From Rhodanobacter denitrificans (GTDB lineage: Bacteria > Pseudomonadota > Gammaproteobacteria > Xanthomonadales > Rhodanobacteraceae): a stretch of 64,000 nucleotides of DNA. The stretch is from assembly GCA_017848855.1 (NCBI GenBank), contig JAFIHF010000014.1, positions 18,704 to 82,703 of the forward strand, given 5' to 3'. The translations under genes were made by a program, and so were the position numbers. Below the pieces are notes generated by a model. It saw nothing but the letters and a program-made list of their open reading frames with translations. It was not told where the DNA came from and did no database searches. Positions 53,664 to 62,543 of this stretch are shown in pieces (position 1 is the stretch's first letter; each line of letters begins with the position of its first letter).

Positions 53664-53969
53664 ATGGGTCGATATGCCAGACATGTCTATTCCAACCCGG
53701 CCGACGTGCAGGCGCTCAAGGCGATCGCAAGCGAACTCCCCGCCAACGGGCATGTGCGCCTCGTGCTGAAAGACGGCGATACGTGCGAGGGCGTGGTCGC
53801 GGAACGCGCCACCGTGCAGGTGTATTACGACCCCGCCGAGGAACACCAGGGCATCAACGGCGAGCTGCGCCTGGAGCGCCCGGACCAGCCCGACTGGTAC
53901 CGCTGGATGTGGCTGGACGAGATCGCCCGCGTGGAGCATCTCGACTCCACGCTGGGCAGCGAAAACTGA
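53664..53969 (+). CDS. DUF3247 family protein
   Basis: 101 residues. The sequence RYARHVYSNPADVQALKAIA, then VRLVLKDGDTCEGVVAERAT and WYRWMWLDEIARVEHLDSTL match DUF3247, a small Sm/SH3-like beta-barrel family known mainly from Xanthomonadales. GGAGG sits 10 bases before the ATG. Function unknown. It converges with the berberine-bridge-type oxidase gene, whose stop lies 7 bases beyond its own. Confidence 0.82.
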   Translation: MGRYARHVYSNPADVQALKAIASELPANGHVRLVLKDGDTCEGVVAERATVQVYYDPAEEHQGINGELRLERPDQPDWYRWMWLDEIARVEHLDSTLGSEN

Positions 53970-53976
53970 GCAGGTT

Positions 53977-55785
53977 CTACGCCCGCACCCGCGTGAAGCC
54001 GTCCGCGCTCCAATGCTCGCTGCCCACGCCGTGGTGCACGAAGAACAGCCCGTCGGGGTCGTACCTGCGCTTCGCCGCGGCGAGGCGCGGGTAGTTGCCG
54101 CCCCAGAATCCCTGCTGCCAGTCGCGCAGGAAATAGTCGCTCTCCGAGACGTAGGAGCCGGCGTCCGGTGCCACGGCGCGCAGCGCATCCATCGTCTTGT
54201 CCACGGCCGTCGCCATGCGCCGTGCCATCGCCAGATCGGGTTTCGCGCCCGGCATGCCGGGAAAGGCGGGATCGTCGCCGCTGGCGCTGATGGCGAGGGC
54301 GAAGGCGTCCAGTACTTGCGGATGCGTGGCGGTGTCGCGGGCCCGCGCGATCGCGTCAGCCGGTGCACCAGCCAGACCCTTGTTGAAGTGCAGGGAGACG
54401 CCCTGGTGCTGCGCGGCTTCGAACAAGGCATCCACCAAGGACGCCTGCCGCTCCGGCTGCAGCAGCGAAGCCGGCAGCCAGGCCGACTGGTAGCCCTGGA
54501 TGAACCAGCCTGCCTGCTCCCGGTCGCCGGCCCAGACGAAGTGATAGCGCGGCGCGCCTGGCCGGTCGTCCGACCTGATGTCGTCCGCCGCGTACTTGCG
54601 CAGGAACTCGGCGTCCCAGAGATGCCGGGCCGGTGCCGCGCGCGCGCCGAATGGCTTGGCGACGTGGCAATCCTTGCGGGCATTCACCCAATCGAGGAAA
54701 GGTGCCCAGACCTGTTCCGCCTGTTGCCGGCTGAGGCCCTGGAACATCATCGAGACGTCGAGGGTGTCGCCGCCGTAGAACTTCATCTGCTCGCCCCAGT
54801 GCGGGTTGAACAGCGCGCGCCGGTAGAAGTCCACCGCCGCGGCGATCAGGGCGCGATACGCCGCGTCCGAATCGGCCTTGACGATGAGGCCGACGCCGCC
54901 GAAGTGCTCGGGCAGCTCGAAGGTGCGCAGGGTCAGCCGCGTCACCACGCCCAGGCTGCCGCCGCCGCCGCCCTTGAGGCCCCAGAACAGCTCGGGGTTC
55001 GTGCAGGCATTGGCGATGCGCACGCGGCCGTCGGCGGTCACCACCTCCGCTTCCAGCAGGTTGCACGCCGCGGTGCCCCACTGCTTGGAAAAGCTGCCGA
55101 AGCCGCCGCTCTGCACCAGCCCGGCCACGCCCACCGTGGTGCAGCCGCCGCCTTGCACGTAGCGTCCGCCGCGGGTGGTCACGGCGTTGTAGGCGTCGAT
55201 CCACATCGCGCCGGCTTGCACGCTCACCGCCGGCAGCGGCGCCACGTGGCCGGCGCAGCCTTGCGGCACGAAGGCGTCGTGCAGGCGCACCTGGTTCATG
55301 TGGCGCGTCCACACCAAGAGCGAATCCGGCGCGTCCGAGGTGCCCTGGTAGCTGTGGCCGCCGCCTTTCACCACCAGCCGCAGATGGTGCCGGCGTGCGA
55401 AGTCGACCGCCGCGACCACGTCGGCGGTGTTTTCCGCCACCACCGCGTAAGCGCTGGGCTGCGAAGTCCAGGCGTCGGCCCAGCCGCTGGTCTGGGTCAG
55501 CGCGGGGTTGTCGCCCACCGCGAACGGATTGGCGAGTTGCTGCAGCGCCGGCGACGCGTCGCCATGCGCGAACGGCGGTTCCAGCTTCAGCAGCCGGCCG
55601 CCCACGGCCTGCTTCAGGCGCGCCCATTCCGCCGCCGCAGGCCAGCCCGCCTCGCCCGGCCGCACCCGTGAGCGCAGCGCCGTCGCCAGCTTGCCGGCGC
55701 CATGCGCCAGGGTGGTGCCGCTGCGCATCAGCAGGGGCAGCAGGGGCAGGGTGATGGCGGCTTTCAGCAGGTCGCGTCGTTGCAT
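53977..55785 (-). CDS. Exported FAD-dependent oxidoreductase (berberine-bridge/PCMH type)
   Basis: 602 residues. The N terminus MQRRDLLKAAITLPLLPLL is a Tat-like signal (RRDLLK), so the enzyme is exported folded. The FAD-binding PCMH domain shows LVVKGGGHSYQGTSDAPDSLLVW, whose His would attach FAD covalently, and GGGCTTVGVAGLVQSGGFGSFS. The end YDPDGLFFVHHGVGSEHW is the BBE domain with its conserved aromatic block. Such enzymes oxidise sugars, aromatics or alcohols; the substrate cannot be told. Start at ATG 55785, which removes a spurious upstream extension. It diverges from the LytTR gene. Confidence 0.88.
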   Translation of the reverse strand: MQRRDLLKAAITLPLLPLLMRSGTTLAHGAGKLATALRSRVRPGEAGWPAAAEWARLKQAVGGRLLKLEPPFAHGDASPALQQLANPFAVGDNPALTQTSGWADAWTSQPSAYAVVAENTADVVAAVDFARRHHLRLVVKGGGHSYQGTSDAPDSLLVWTRHMNQVRLHDAFVPQGCAGHVAPLPAVSVQAGAMWIDAYNAVTTRGGRYVQGGGCTTVGVAGLVQSGGFGSFSKQWGTAACNLLEAEVVTADGRVRIANACTNPELFWGLKGGGGGSLGVVTRLTLRTFELPEHFGGVGLIVKADSDAAYRALIAAAVDFYRRALFNPHWGEQMKFYGGDTLDVSMMFQGLSRQQAEQVWAPFLDWVNARKDCHVAKPFGARAAPARHLWDAEFLRKYAADDIRSDDRPGAPRYHFVWAGDREQAGWFIQGYQSAWLPASLLQPERQASLVDALFEAAQHQGVSLHFNKGLAGAPADAIARARDTATHPQVLDAFALAISASGDDPAFPGMPGAKPDLAMARRMATAVDKTMDALRAVAPDAGSYVSESDYFLRDWQQGFWGGNYPRLAAAKRRYDPDGLFFVHHGVGSEHWSADGFTRVRA

Positions 55786-55940
55786 GGCTGGCTCCGGGGG
55801 CGGTGGGATGAGCGCAGCGTGGCCCGGCGTCCATGCGGTTCCCAGCCCAATGGGACGGATCGCGGGCGGGTGGGGACGAGTCGCTGCCCGTGCGGGATGG
55901 CACGGTCGGGGTTGCGCCGCCTGCACGTAGAATCGCCGGC

Positions 55941-56816
55941 ATGAATGGACAGGCGGATGCAGGACAGCGGGCGTTCCAGCCTTGGCCGCGGCCGGTCACG
56001 GTCGGCTTCTGGCTGCTGTTCATCGTGCTCAATGCGCTGTTCAACAGCGTGGATGCGCAGATCGGCCACCCGGAGCTGCCGGCCTGGATGCCGTGGTCGT
56101 GGGAGTGCAGCAGCGGGCTGATGATCCTGGCGCTGCTGCCGGCGGTGGTCGCGTTCGAGCGGCGCTGGCCGATCCGCCTCGACGACTGGCCGCGGCTCTT
56201 GCCCTTGCACCTCGCCGCCAGCGTGGCGTTCAGCCTGCTCCACGTGGGTGGCATGGTGGGCCTGCGCAAGCTGGCCTATGCCGCGGGCGGGCAGCATTAC
56301 GACTTCGGCCCGTGGTGGATCAACTTCGGCTACGAATACCTGAAGGACGTGCGCGTCTACGCCTTCATCGTCGTCGTGCTGGTGCTGTACCGCCTGTGGC
56401 GGCTGCGCCGGCAGGGCGAGGCCAGGCTGCTGGCCGCGCCGGACGACGGCCCGCCGGTCGAGCCGGTGGATCGCCCCGAGCGCTTCCTCGTGCGCAAGCT
56501 GGGCAAGGAGTTCCTGGTCAACGCCAGCGAGATCGAATGGCTGCAGGCCGCGGGCAACTACGTGAACCTGCACGTGCGCGGCCGCGACTACCCGCTGCGC
56601 AGCACGATGGCCGGCATCGAGGCGCGGCTGGACCCGGCGCGCTTCCTGCGCGTGCACCGCGGCTACTTCGTCAACCTCGACTACCTCGCCGAGATCGAGC
56701 CGCTGGACACCGGCGACGCGCGCCTGCACCTGCGCGACGGCAGCACGCTGCCGTGCAGCCGCCGCTATCGCGTCGCGCTGCGCGAGCGCTGCGGCCAGCC
56801 GGTGGCGGCCGAGTGA
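55941..56816 (+). CDS. LytTR-domain transcriptional regulator with membrane N terminus
   Basis: 291 residues. The N-terminal half has four predicted membrane segments (VTVGFWLLFIVLNALFN; SGLMILALLPAVVAFE; LLPLHLAASVAFSLLHVGG; VYAFIVVVLVLYRLW). The C terminus (about 185-285) is a LytTR DNA-binding domain with FLVRKLGKEFLVNASEIEWLQ, AAGNYVNLHV, RFLRVHRGYFVN and LPCSRRYRVALRE. Membrane-bound LytTR regulators usually act with a small membrane partner and respond to envelope or peptide signals; no partner is adjacent. Start at ATG 55941. Confidence 0.88.
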   Translation: MNGQADAGQRAFQPWPRPVTVGFWLLFIVLNALFNSVDAQIGHPELPAWMPWSWECSSGLMILALLPAVVAFERRWPIRLDDWPRLLPLHLAASVAFSLLHVGGMVGLRKLAYAAGGQHYDFGPWWINFGYEYLKDVRVYAFIVVVLVLYRLWRLRRQGEARLLAAPDDGPPVEPVDRPERFLVRKLGKEFLVNASEIEWLQAAGNYVNLHVRGRDYPLRSTMAGIEARLDPARFLRVHRGYFVNLDYLAEIEPLDTGDARLHLRDGSTLPCSRRYRVALRERCGQPVAAE

Positions 56817-56880
56817 GCCTTGCATCGCGGCGAGCGATCGTTCCAAGCTAGCCGCTGGTTTCGCTCCGGATGCTCCGCCG

Positions 56881-57618
56881 ATGATGACCTTGCCGTTCCG
56901 TCACCGCTTCGCCGTCGCCGCCCTTGCCGGCGCATCGATCCTCGCCGGCTGCTCGCAGGGCGGCGCGCCCGCGCCGGACGCCGCGCAGCAGCAGGCCCAG
57001 GCCCAGGCCGCCGAGGCGGCGCGCAACCTCGACACCTACCGCCAGCTGCTGCGCATCCACAACGACCAGATGGCGGTGACGATGGGCAAGGACATCGTGC
57101 AGCGCTACCCGAACAGTGCGGCGGCGCAGGAAGTGCAGCAGACCCTGCCCGAGGTCGAGAAGCGCTGGCAGGAGCACAGCGAGAAGGCACGCCTCGCCGC
57201 GCTGTGGCAGTACCAGGTGGCGCCGATGGCCGGCGGCACGCAGTCCACCGCGTCGATCTACGACAGCCAACCCGCCGACGTGCACGTGAACCTGGTGCTG
57301 CGCCGGCACACGAGCTGGGGCCAGAGCGCGTTCCTGTTCAACCGCGGCCACGGCGGCTTCGTCTGCAAGGGCGAGTGCACGATCGCCGCGAAGTTCGACG
57401 ACAAGCCGCACGCGATCAAGGCCTACGCGCCGCCCACCGGCGAGCCGGCGCTGATGATCCGCGACGACAAGGGCTTCATCGCGCTGCTGGAGAAGACGAA
57501 GAAGATCAGCCTCCCGATCACCCTGCAGGACGGCGAAAAGAAGGTGGAGCTGGTCTACGAGGTGGGCGGCTTCATGCCCGACCATTGGCAGCCGCTGCCG
57601 AAGAAGGGCAAGAAGTAG
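56881..57618 (+). CDS. Putative lipoprotein
   Basis: 245 residues. Signal peptide MMTLPFRHRFAVAALAGASI with lipobox ILAGC, so Cys25 would be lipidated. The mature part begins with a Gln/Ala-rich helix, then a segment of soluble domain with QPADVHVNLVLRRHTSWGQS and a possible disulfide pair (FVCKGECT). It ends PKKGKK. No family recognised. Downstream of the LytTR gene in the same direction with a 64-base gap, so possibly coregulated. Confidence 0.72.
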   Translation: MMTLPFRHRFAVAALAGASILAGCSQGGAPAPDAAQQQAQAQAAEAARNLDTYRQLLRIHNDQMAVTMGKDIVQRYPNSAAAQEVQQTLPEVEKRWQEHSEKARLAALWQYQVAPMAGGTQSTASIYDSQPADVHVNLVLRRHTSWGQSAFLFNRGHGGFVCKGECTIAAKFDDKPHAIKAYAPPTGEPALMIRDDKGFIALLEKTKKISLPITLQDGEKKVELVYEVGGFMPDHWQPLPKKGKK

Positions 57619-57628
57619 GAGTGAATGG

Positions 57629-57696
57629 AGAGGAGTGAGAAGTGAGAGAAGAGCGGCGCCTCGCCGGATCGGCTCTCTCTCACTTCTCACTCCTCT
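57629..57696. repeat. 21-bp perfect inverted repeat, GAGTGAGAAGTGAGAG type
   Basis: Arms 57629-57649 and 57676-57696 pair perfectly around a 26-base loop (GAGGAGTGAGAAGTGAGAG on the left). The purine-rich arm would form a stable stem right after the lipoprotein gene and may terminate it. Confidence 0.75.
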
Positions 57697-57775
57697 TCAC
57701 TCGCTTCTGGTAACCCGGTGCACCCGCAGGCCGCTCGCGCGTTCCCCTGCGTATCGACGAATGGAGGATGCAGCC

Positions 57776-58228
57776 ATGTCCCGCAAGGCTTCGTGGATGG
57801 TGGTCGGATTGGCAGTGGCGCTGGGCGCGTGTTCCAGCGTGCCGTATGCGCAGCGGGTGGCCCAGCGCCAGGCCGCCTACGCGGCGGCGGCCGGCGCGCC
57901 GGTGCGCAGCTTCCATTTCTTCAACCTGTATTCGTGGGAGCCGCTGGGCGACCGGCAGCTGGCCATCTATACCCAGCCGAACCGCGCCTGGCTGCTGGAC
58001 GTGGGCCCCTGCCCGAACCTGGAGTTCACCAACGCGATCGGGCTCACCTCGTTCGCCAGCGAAGTGTCGGTGAACTTCGACAAGGTGCTCGCCGGCCGCG
58101 GCTACGGACCGTGCTTCATCACGCAGATCCGCCCGATCGATGTGGCGAAGCTGAAGCTGGAACAGCAGGCGCAGCGCAAGATCGAAGCGGAGCCGCGGCA
58201 GCCGGCCGCCGACGCGGCGCAGAAGTGA
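57776..58228 (+). CDS. DUF6491-like small lipoprotein
   Basis: 150 residues. Signal peptide with lipobox (MSRKASWMVVGLAVALGACS, Cys19 lipidated). The mature part contains APVRSFHFFNLYSWEPLGDR, LAIYTQPNRAWLLDVGPCPN and a C-terminal pair of Cys (GPCPNLEF, YGPCFI), matching the DUF6491 pattern common in xanthomonads. GGAGG is 9 bases before ATG 57776. Tail is Glu/Ala-rich. Function unknown. Confidence 0.75.
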   Translation: MSRKASWMVVGLAVALGACSSVPYAQRVAQRQAAYAAAAGAPVRSFHFFNLYSWEPLGDRQLAIYTQPNRAWLLDVGPCPNLEFTNAIGLTSFASEVSVNFDKVLAGRGYGPCFITQIRPIDVAKLKLEQQAQRKIEAEPRQPAADAAQK

Positions 58229-58232
58229 GGCG

Positions 58233-58646
58233 CTAGCGCACCACCGTCACCGGCACGTGCGCGCGCGCCAGCACGTTGGTGGAAACCGAGCCGAGCAGCC
58301 AGCGCGCCAGCGCGCCGCGCTCGGTGTGGCCGATCACGATGTGGTCGATGCCGTGCTGGCCGACCTGGCCGAGCAGCACGTCGCCGGGGCTGCCGTGGGT
58401 CAGTTCGACGTCGACGAGGCTGGCGGTGTCCGGCGCGAGCGTGGCCAGCTCGTCCTTCAGTTCCTGCACGCGCTGGGTGCCGGAGTCGGTCATCATCAGC
58501 GCGCAGGTGTCGCCGCCCTCGGCCACCTGCAGCACCGACACCACGCGCACCCGGCCGCCGCAAGCGCGGGCCAGCTCCATCGCGAACGCGAACGCGCGGC
58601 GCGCGGCGTCCGAGCCGTCGTAACCGACCAGTGAATACTTGGGCAT
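58233..58646 (-). CDS. Universal stress protein, UspA family
   Basis: 137 residues. An N-terminal strand with conserved Asp (SLVGYDGSDAARRAF), and the ATP-binding motif G-x2-G-x9-GS visible as GHTERGALARWLLGSVS. Fits the ATP-binding branch of the UspA family; usually induced by starvation or stress. Start at ATG 58646, preceded by GAGCCCG. It converges with the DUF6491-like gene. The large noncoding region lies upstream. Confidence 0.9.
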   Translation of the reverse strand: MPKYSLVGYDGSDAARRAFAFAMELARACGGRVRVVSVLQVAEGGDTCALMMTDSGTQRVQELKDELATLAPDTASLVDVELTHGSPGDVLLGQVGQHGIDHIVIGHTERGALARWLLGSVSTNVLARAHVPVTVVR

Positions 58647-58744
58647 ACGGGCTCCTTTGTCGGGCGAAGTTCGCGGTGGATTCCAGTGTGGGCGGCGCGG
58701 CGTTAGCGAAAGATCAAGGCACGATCCGAGCAATCCGGTTTATC

Positions 58745-58814
58745 GCTCGTCATTCCTGCGAGGCGCTTTTCAACAGCCGAAGGCTGGTCAAGCGCACTGC
58801 TGTCCGGAATATTC
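58745..58814 (+). repeat. Dispersed repeat (CAACAGCCGAAGGCTGG type), copy 2
   Basis: 70-base copy starting GCTCGTCATTCCTGCGAGG and ending CCGGAATATTC; inverted relative to copy 3 at 59676-59744 and related to copy 1 at 38228. Confidence 0.75.
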
Positions 58815-59675
58815 GATGTTCCAGTTCGCGGGCTTCAAGTACCGCAGGCTCTCGCCTTGAACGACGAAGCCGAGCGACTCGCATTCGGGAAGGTGCTGGT
58901 TGGTGAATCCCTCTCCCTGCGGGAGAGGGTTGGGGTGGGAGCTCTTGCTTCTGTGCTCTCGCCAGTTTCAGAGTGGTTTCGTGCGCCTGCCGGCGCCCGA
59001 GCTACTTTCTCTTTGCGTGCCCAAAGAGAAAGTAGCCAAAGAGAAAGGGCACCCCGCGGCGGCGCTTTCCGTCCCTCCATGGACGGAAAGTCCGTGAGTC
59101 GGGGCCGGGCTTGTCGAGCGGGCTCCTGCCCGCGCGAAAAGGCGTTGCCATCCTTGGCAACGCCCGCTGCGCGGCCTCCTCGTCCCCGCCTCACCGTCGC
59201 CGAGGGGCCCCGGAAAAAGCAGCGCGCTCCCAGCGCGCAGAAGCAACGGCACCCCACCCCGACCCTCCCCTGCACGCAGGGGAGGGAGACATGACGCCAG
59301 GCGGCGAAGCACGACGAAACTTTGTTCCTCGGTTTCCAGATACGTCGCGGTGTGGCCGCTGTAGGGCGACGTGTCGACGAGCGTTGATCCAACGCCCTCG
59401 ACACGACGGGCTTGTAGGGTCGGCGGATTGAACCAGGCCATTTCTCTTGGTTCCTTCTCTTTGGGCCAGCAAAGAGAAGGAACTCGGGCGCCGGCAGGCG
59501 ACCGAAACCGCCTTGTTCCTTGCGGAAGCGCGAGGGCAAAAGCCCCTCTCCCCCAACCCCTCTCCCACTAGTGGGAGAGGGGGAAAGCGCGCTGCGGCAG
59601 GCGAGCCAAGGTGCGGAATCCAATGGTTCTCGCGAGCACCCGTCCCGGAGGGAGAGGGGAACAGATCACCGGCAA

Positions 59676-59744
59676 AATATTCCGGACAGCAGTGAGCTTG
59701 ACCAGCCTTCGGCCGTTGAAAAGCACCTCGCGGGAGTGACGAGC
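59676..59744 (-). repeat. Dispersed repeat (CAACAGCCGAAGGCTGG type), copy 3
   Basis: Inverted copy of 58745-58814 with AATATTCCGG at its left end and GTGACGAGC at its right end. It closes the 1-kb repeat-rich interval. Confidence 0.75.
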
Positions 59745-59922
59745 AAAATCCGAGCATCCCAAGGACCGGACTGAACACTCGCCCAGCGCAGGCTGAATGC
59801 CGCCGCGCGCGGCTCACGCATCCATCACGAAGCGGCGGACCATCCTGCGCATGCAATGGCCGCGGCACTGCTGCCGCGTGGCCGGTTTCCGCGTCCGACG
59901 ACGCCACCACAAGGAGAAGCCG

Positions 59923-60384
59923 ATGAGCAAGCACACTCTCGCCCTGACCGCCGCCCTGCTGCTGGGCGCGGGTGCCCTGGCCAGCGTGCCGGCCACGCCC
60001 GCCCGCGCCGCCGAGGCCGCCAACGTGAAGTGCCACCTCACGTTCAACCTGTCGGGCTGGTCGATCCTCTACAAGCACGCCGAAGGCAGCGGCATGGTCA
60101 GCTGCGACAACGGCCAGCATGCCGCGGTGAAGATCGCGGTGGTGGGCGGCGGCCTCACCGCCGGCAAGTACCGCATCGACCACGGCACCGGCGACATCAC
60201 CCATGTGCGCGGCATCGACGACGTGTTCGGCGACTACGTGCAGGCCAGCGCCGAGGCCGGCGTGGTGAAGAGCGGCACCGCGCAGCTGCTGACCAAGGGC
60301 ACCACCTCGCTGGCGCTGGCCGGCCACGGCGAGGGCATCAACCTCGGCGTGTCGGTGGGCAAGTTCAGCATCAGCCGCCGTTGA
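59923..60384 (+). CDS. Small exported protein of unknown function
   Basis: 153 residues. Signal peptide (MSKHTLALTAALLLGAGALA, cleavage near ARAAE). The mature part is a beta-rich domain with KCHLTFNLSGWSILYKHAEG, SCDNGQHAAVKIAVVGGGL and ITHVRGIDDVFGDYVQASAE; it resembles proteins annotated as exported hypothetical in related genomes. Contains two Cys that could form a disulfide. AAGGAG lies 8 bases before the ATG. Function unknown. Confidence 0.75.
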   Translation: MSKHTLALTAALLLGAGALASVPATPARAAEAANVKCHLTFNLSGWSILYKHAEGSGMVSCDNGQHAAVKIAVVGGGLTAGKYRIDHGTGDITHVRGIDDVFGDYVQASAEAGVVKSGTAQLLTKGTTSLALAGHGEGINLGVSVGKFSISRR

Positions 60385-60480
60385 GCGAGCTGCGGGTGAG
60401 GGGCGAAGGGCGCCGCGCGCGGCGCCCTTCGCCGGCGCGGCAGCGTACACTGGGCGGCGCCGTTCCCCCGGAGTATCGCG

Positions 60481-61023
60481 ATGCGTCGCCTGCCGCTGCT
60501 GTTCGTGCTGATCCTGCTGTGTGGCTTGCTCGCTGCGCCCGCGTTCGCCGCCGATGCGCCGCCCCAGGTCGGCGCCGCCGCGCCGGTCTTCCGCCTGCAG
60601 GACCAGAACGGCCACTGGCGCAGCCCCGCCGATTACCGCGGCCACTGGCTGGTGCTGTACTTCTATCCCAAGGACTTCACCCCCGGCTGCACCACCGAGG
60701 TGTGCAGCTTCCGCGACGACATCGCCAGGCTGCGCCAGGCCGGCGCCGCGGTGGTGGGCGTGAGCCTGGACGACGTGAAGTCGCACGCCGAGTTCGCCGC
60801 GAAGTACCACGTGCCGTTTCCGCTGCTCGCCGACGCCGAGCGCCGGGCGGCCAGCGCCTACGGCGTGCTCGGCAGCATGGTGGGCATGCACTACGCCAGG
60901 CGCACCACCTTCCTGATCGACCCGCAGGGCCGCATCGCCAAGGTCTACACCGACGTCGATCCCAAGGCGAATTCCAGCCAGGTGCTGGCCGACCTCGCCG
61001 CGCAGCAGAAGGCGGCGCTCTGA
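60481..61023 (+). CDS. Exported Bcp-type peroxiredoxin
   Basis: 180 residues. Unlike cytosolic Bcp/PrxQ, it has a signal peptide (MRRLPLLFVLILLCGLLAAP, cleavage near AFAA), so it acts in the periplasm. The peroxidatic Cys is in YPKDFTPGCTTEVCSF, with the resolving Cys five residues later, as in PrxQ. It reduces peroxides using thiols. The stop codon overlaps the start of the next gene (ATGATG), so they are coupled. Confidence 0.9.
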   Translation: MRRLPLLFVLILLCGLLAAPAFAADAPPQVGAAAPVFRLQDQNGHWRSPADYRGHWLVLYFYPKDFTPGCTTEVCSFRDDIARLRQAGAAVVGVSLDDVKSHAEFAAKYHVPFPLLADAERRAASAYGVLGSMVGMHYARRTTFLIDPQGRIAKVYTDVDPKANSSQVLADLAAQQKAAL

Positions 61024-61568
61024 TGCCGGTGATGACTCACGCCGAATCCGGTTCCGGCACGCGCGGCTTCGCCGCCTGGCGCGTGCTGGTGTGGTTGCTG
61101 CTGTTGCTGGCCGCGTTCGGCAGCGTGCAATACCTCGGCCATGCGCAACTGCTGTGGGCGCATCGCATGGGCCTGTCGCCGGACGACAGCGCCGCATGGC
61201 AGCGCATGCTGGCCTGGGACATCGGCTATCTCGTGGCCGCGCTCGCGCTGGTCGTGCTGTGCGCCGGCTGCATCCTGCGCCTGGCCTGGGCGCGCGTGCC
61301 GCTGCGCGTGGCCTGCGGCGTGCTGGCGCTGTGGGCGCTGGCCAGCGGCGGCGCGATGCTGTCGCAGTGGCTCCAGCTCGAACATTCCAGCGCGGACGCG
61401 ATCCTGCACCTGGCCAGCGACGACCGCCTGCGCGTGGCGATCCTGCATGCGCGGCGCAGCTACCGCATCGCCCTCGCGCTCAAGCTGGTGGCGATACCCG
61501 CGCTGCTGTGGCTGGCGTGGCGGCTGGGCACGCCGGCGGTGCGCGAGCAGTTCCGCCGTCGCCGCTGA
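61023..61568 (+). CDS. Membrane protein of unknown function
   Basis: 181 residues with four or five hydrophobic segments (AWRVLVWLLLLLAAFGSVQYL; IGYLVAALALVVLCAGCIL; VPLRVACGVLALWALASGG; IALALKLVAIPALLWLAW). Start overlaps the peroxiredoxin stop by one base, so the two are translationally coupled and may work together. No family recognised. Confidence 0.72.
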   Translation: MPVMTHAESGSGTRGFAAWRVLVWLLLLLAAFGSVQYLGHAQLLWAHRMGLSPDDSAAWQRMLAWDIGYLVAALALVVLCAGCILRLAWARVPLRVACGVLALWALASGGAMLSQWLQLEHSSADAILHLASDDRLRVAILHARRSYRIALALKLVAIPALLWLAWRLGTPAVREQFRRRR

Positions 61569-61625
61569 GCGGTGCAGGAGCAGGTATCCGGATCGATCCA
61601 TCGTGCAGTCAGGGAGGGGCAGGGG

Positions 61626-62465
61626 ATGAAACGCTGGTGGCTGGGTGGGTTGTGCGTGGCCTTGTCGGGCGCGGCGCTGGCCGCGGGGCCGGAGGCGGCG
61701 GGCAAGCGGGTGCAGGCGAGCATGCTGGTCGCCGGCACGATCGAGGTGGCGACCGATGGCAGCGTGGCGCGTTACGCGCTCGATCATCCGGAGGAACTGC
61801 CGCCCGCGGTGAAGGACTTGCTGGGCAAGGCCATCCCGCGCTGGAAGTTCGAGCCGGTCGTGGCGGACGGCAAGCCGGCGATCGCCAAGGCGACGATGAG
61901 CCTGCGCGTGGTGGCCAAGCCGCTGGACGACGGCGACTACGGCATCGGCGTCGCGGCCGTCCATTTCGGCGACGCGAACCGCGGCCCCGCGATCGAGGCC
62001 GTGCAGCGGCGGGCGCCGGCGTACCCGCCCGAGGCCATCCGCGAACGCGTGACCGGCACGGTGTACCTCGCCCTGCGCGTGGATGCGGCGGGCAAGGTGG
62101 CCGATGCCGCGGCCGTGCAGGTGGACCTGGGCAAGCTCGGCAGCGACGTCCAGATGCAGCGGTGGCGCGATCGCCTCGCCCGGGTTTCGGTGGGCACGGC
62201 CCGGCACTGGCTGTTCAGCCCGGCGACGGACGCCGCGTCGCCGTATCGCGTGGTGCAGGTGCCGGTGAGCTTCAATCTGCGGGTCAACGGCTATTCCACC
62301 CGGGCACGTTATGGCCAGTGGAACGTCTACGTGCCCGGGCCGGTGCAACTGGTGCCGTGGCTGGACAACAAGCTGCTCTCGGGCGGTGCCGATGCCTTGC
62401 CGGACGACGCCATCGACCAGGCCGGGCACGGCCTGCACCTGCTGACGCCGATCAAGGGCGCCTGA
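61626..62465 (+). CDS. Secreted TonB-C-like domain protein
   Basis: 279 residues with a signal peptide (MKRWWLGGLCVALSGAALAA). A central block, APAYPPEAIRERVTGTVYLA followed by LRVDAAGKVADAAAV, matches the TonB C-terminal domain (Y-P-x-x-A-x-x-x-x-x-x-G). There is no N-terminal membrane anchor or Pro-rich linker, so it is not a full energy transducer; it is probably a periplasmic protein using the TonB-C fold. The first half may be a degenerate second copy (ALDHPEELPPAVKDLLGKAI). Function unknown. Confidence 0.75.
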   Translation: MKRWWLGGLCVALSGAALAAGPEAAGKRVQASMLVAGTIEVATDGSVARYALDHPEELPPAVKDLLGKAIPRWKFEPVVADGKPAIAKATMSLRVVAKPLDDGDYGIGVAAVHFGDANRGPAIEAVQRRAPAYPPEAIRERVTGTVYLALRVDAAGKVADAAAVQVDLGKLGSDVQMQRWRDRLARVSVGTARHWLFSPATDAASPYRVVQVPVSFNLRVNGYSTRARYGQWNVYVPGPVQLVPWLDNKLLSGGADALPDDAIDQAGHGLHLLTPIKGA

Positions 62466-62543
62466 TTGGGCCAGCCGCATGTTCAGCATGGGTTGGTCCG
62501 GATGCGGGTATCGCTGCGCAGTCTCCATTCGCGGAAACCCGCC

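Larger units (their letters stand above)
58647..59922. other. 1.3-kb repeat-rich noncoding stretch
   Basis: No gene is supported: the open frames on both strands are low-complexity translations of repeats. Inverted copies of one repeat (58745-58814 and 59676-59744) bound the interval. Inside are CTCTTTGCGTGCCCAAAGAGAAAG-type repeats (about 59005-59060, split here: ACTTTCTCTTTGCG and AAAGAGAAAG), a variant with CCTTCTCTTTGGGCC near 59450, and several CTCTCCC/GGGAGAGG hairpins near 58905, 59265 and 59550. The promoter of the usp gene must also lie at its left end. Confidence 0.65.

Noticed and set aside
59191-61197. Long reverse ORF over the repeat-rich stretch and the peroxiredoxin region
   Set aside because: It runs across repeats and antisense to three supported genes; composition is low-complexity.
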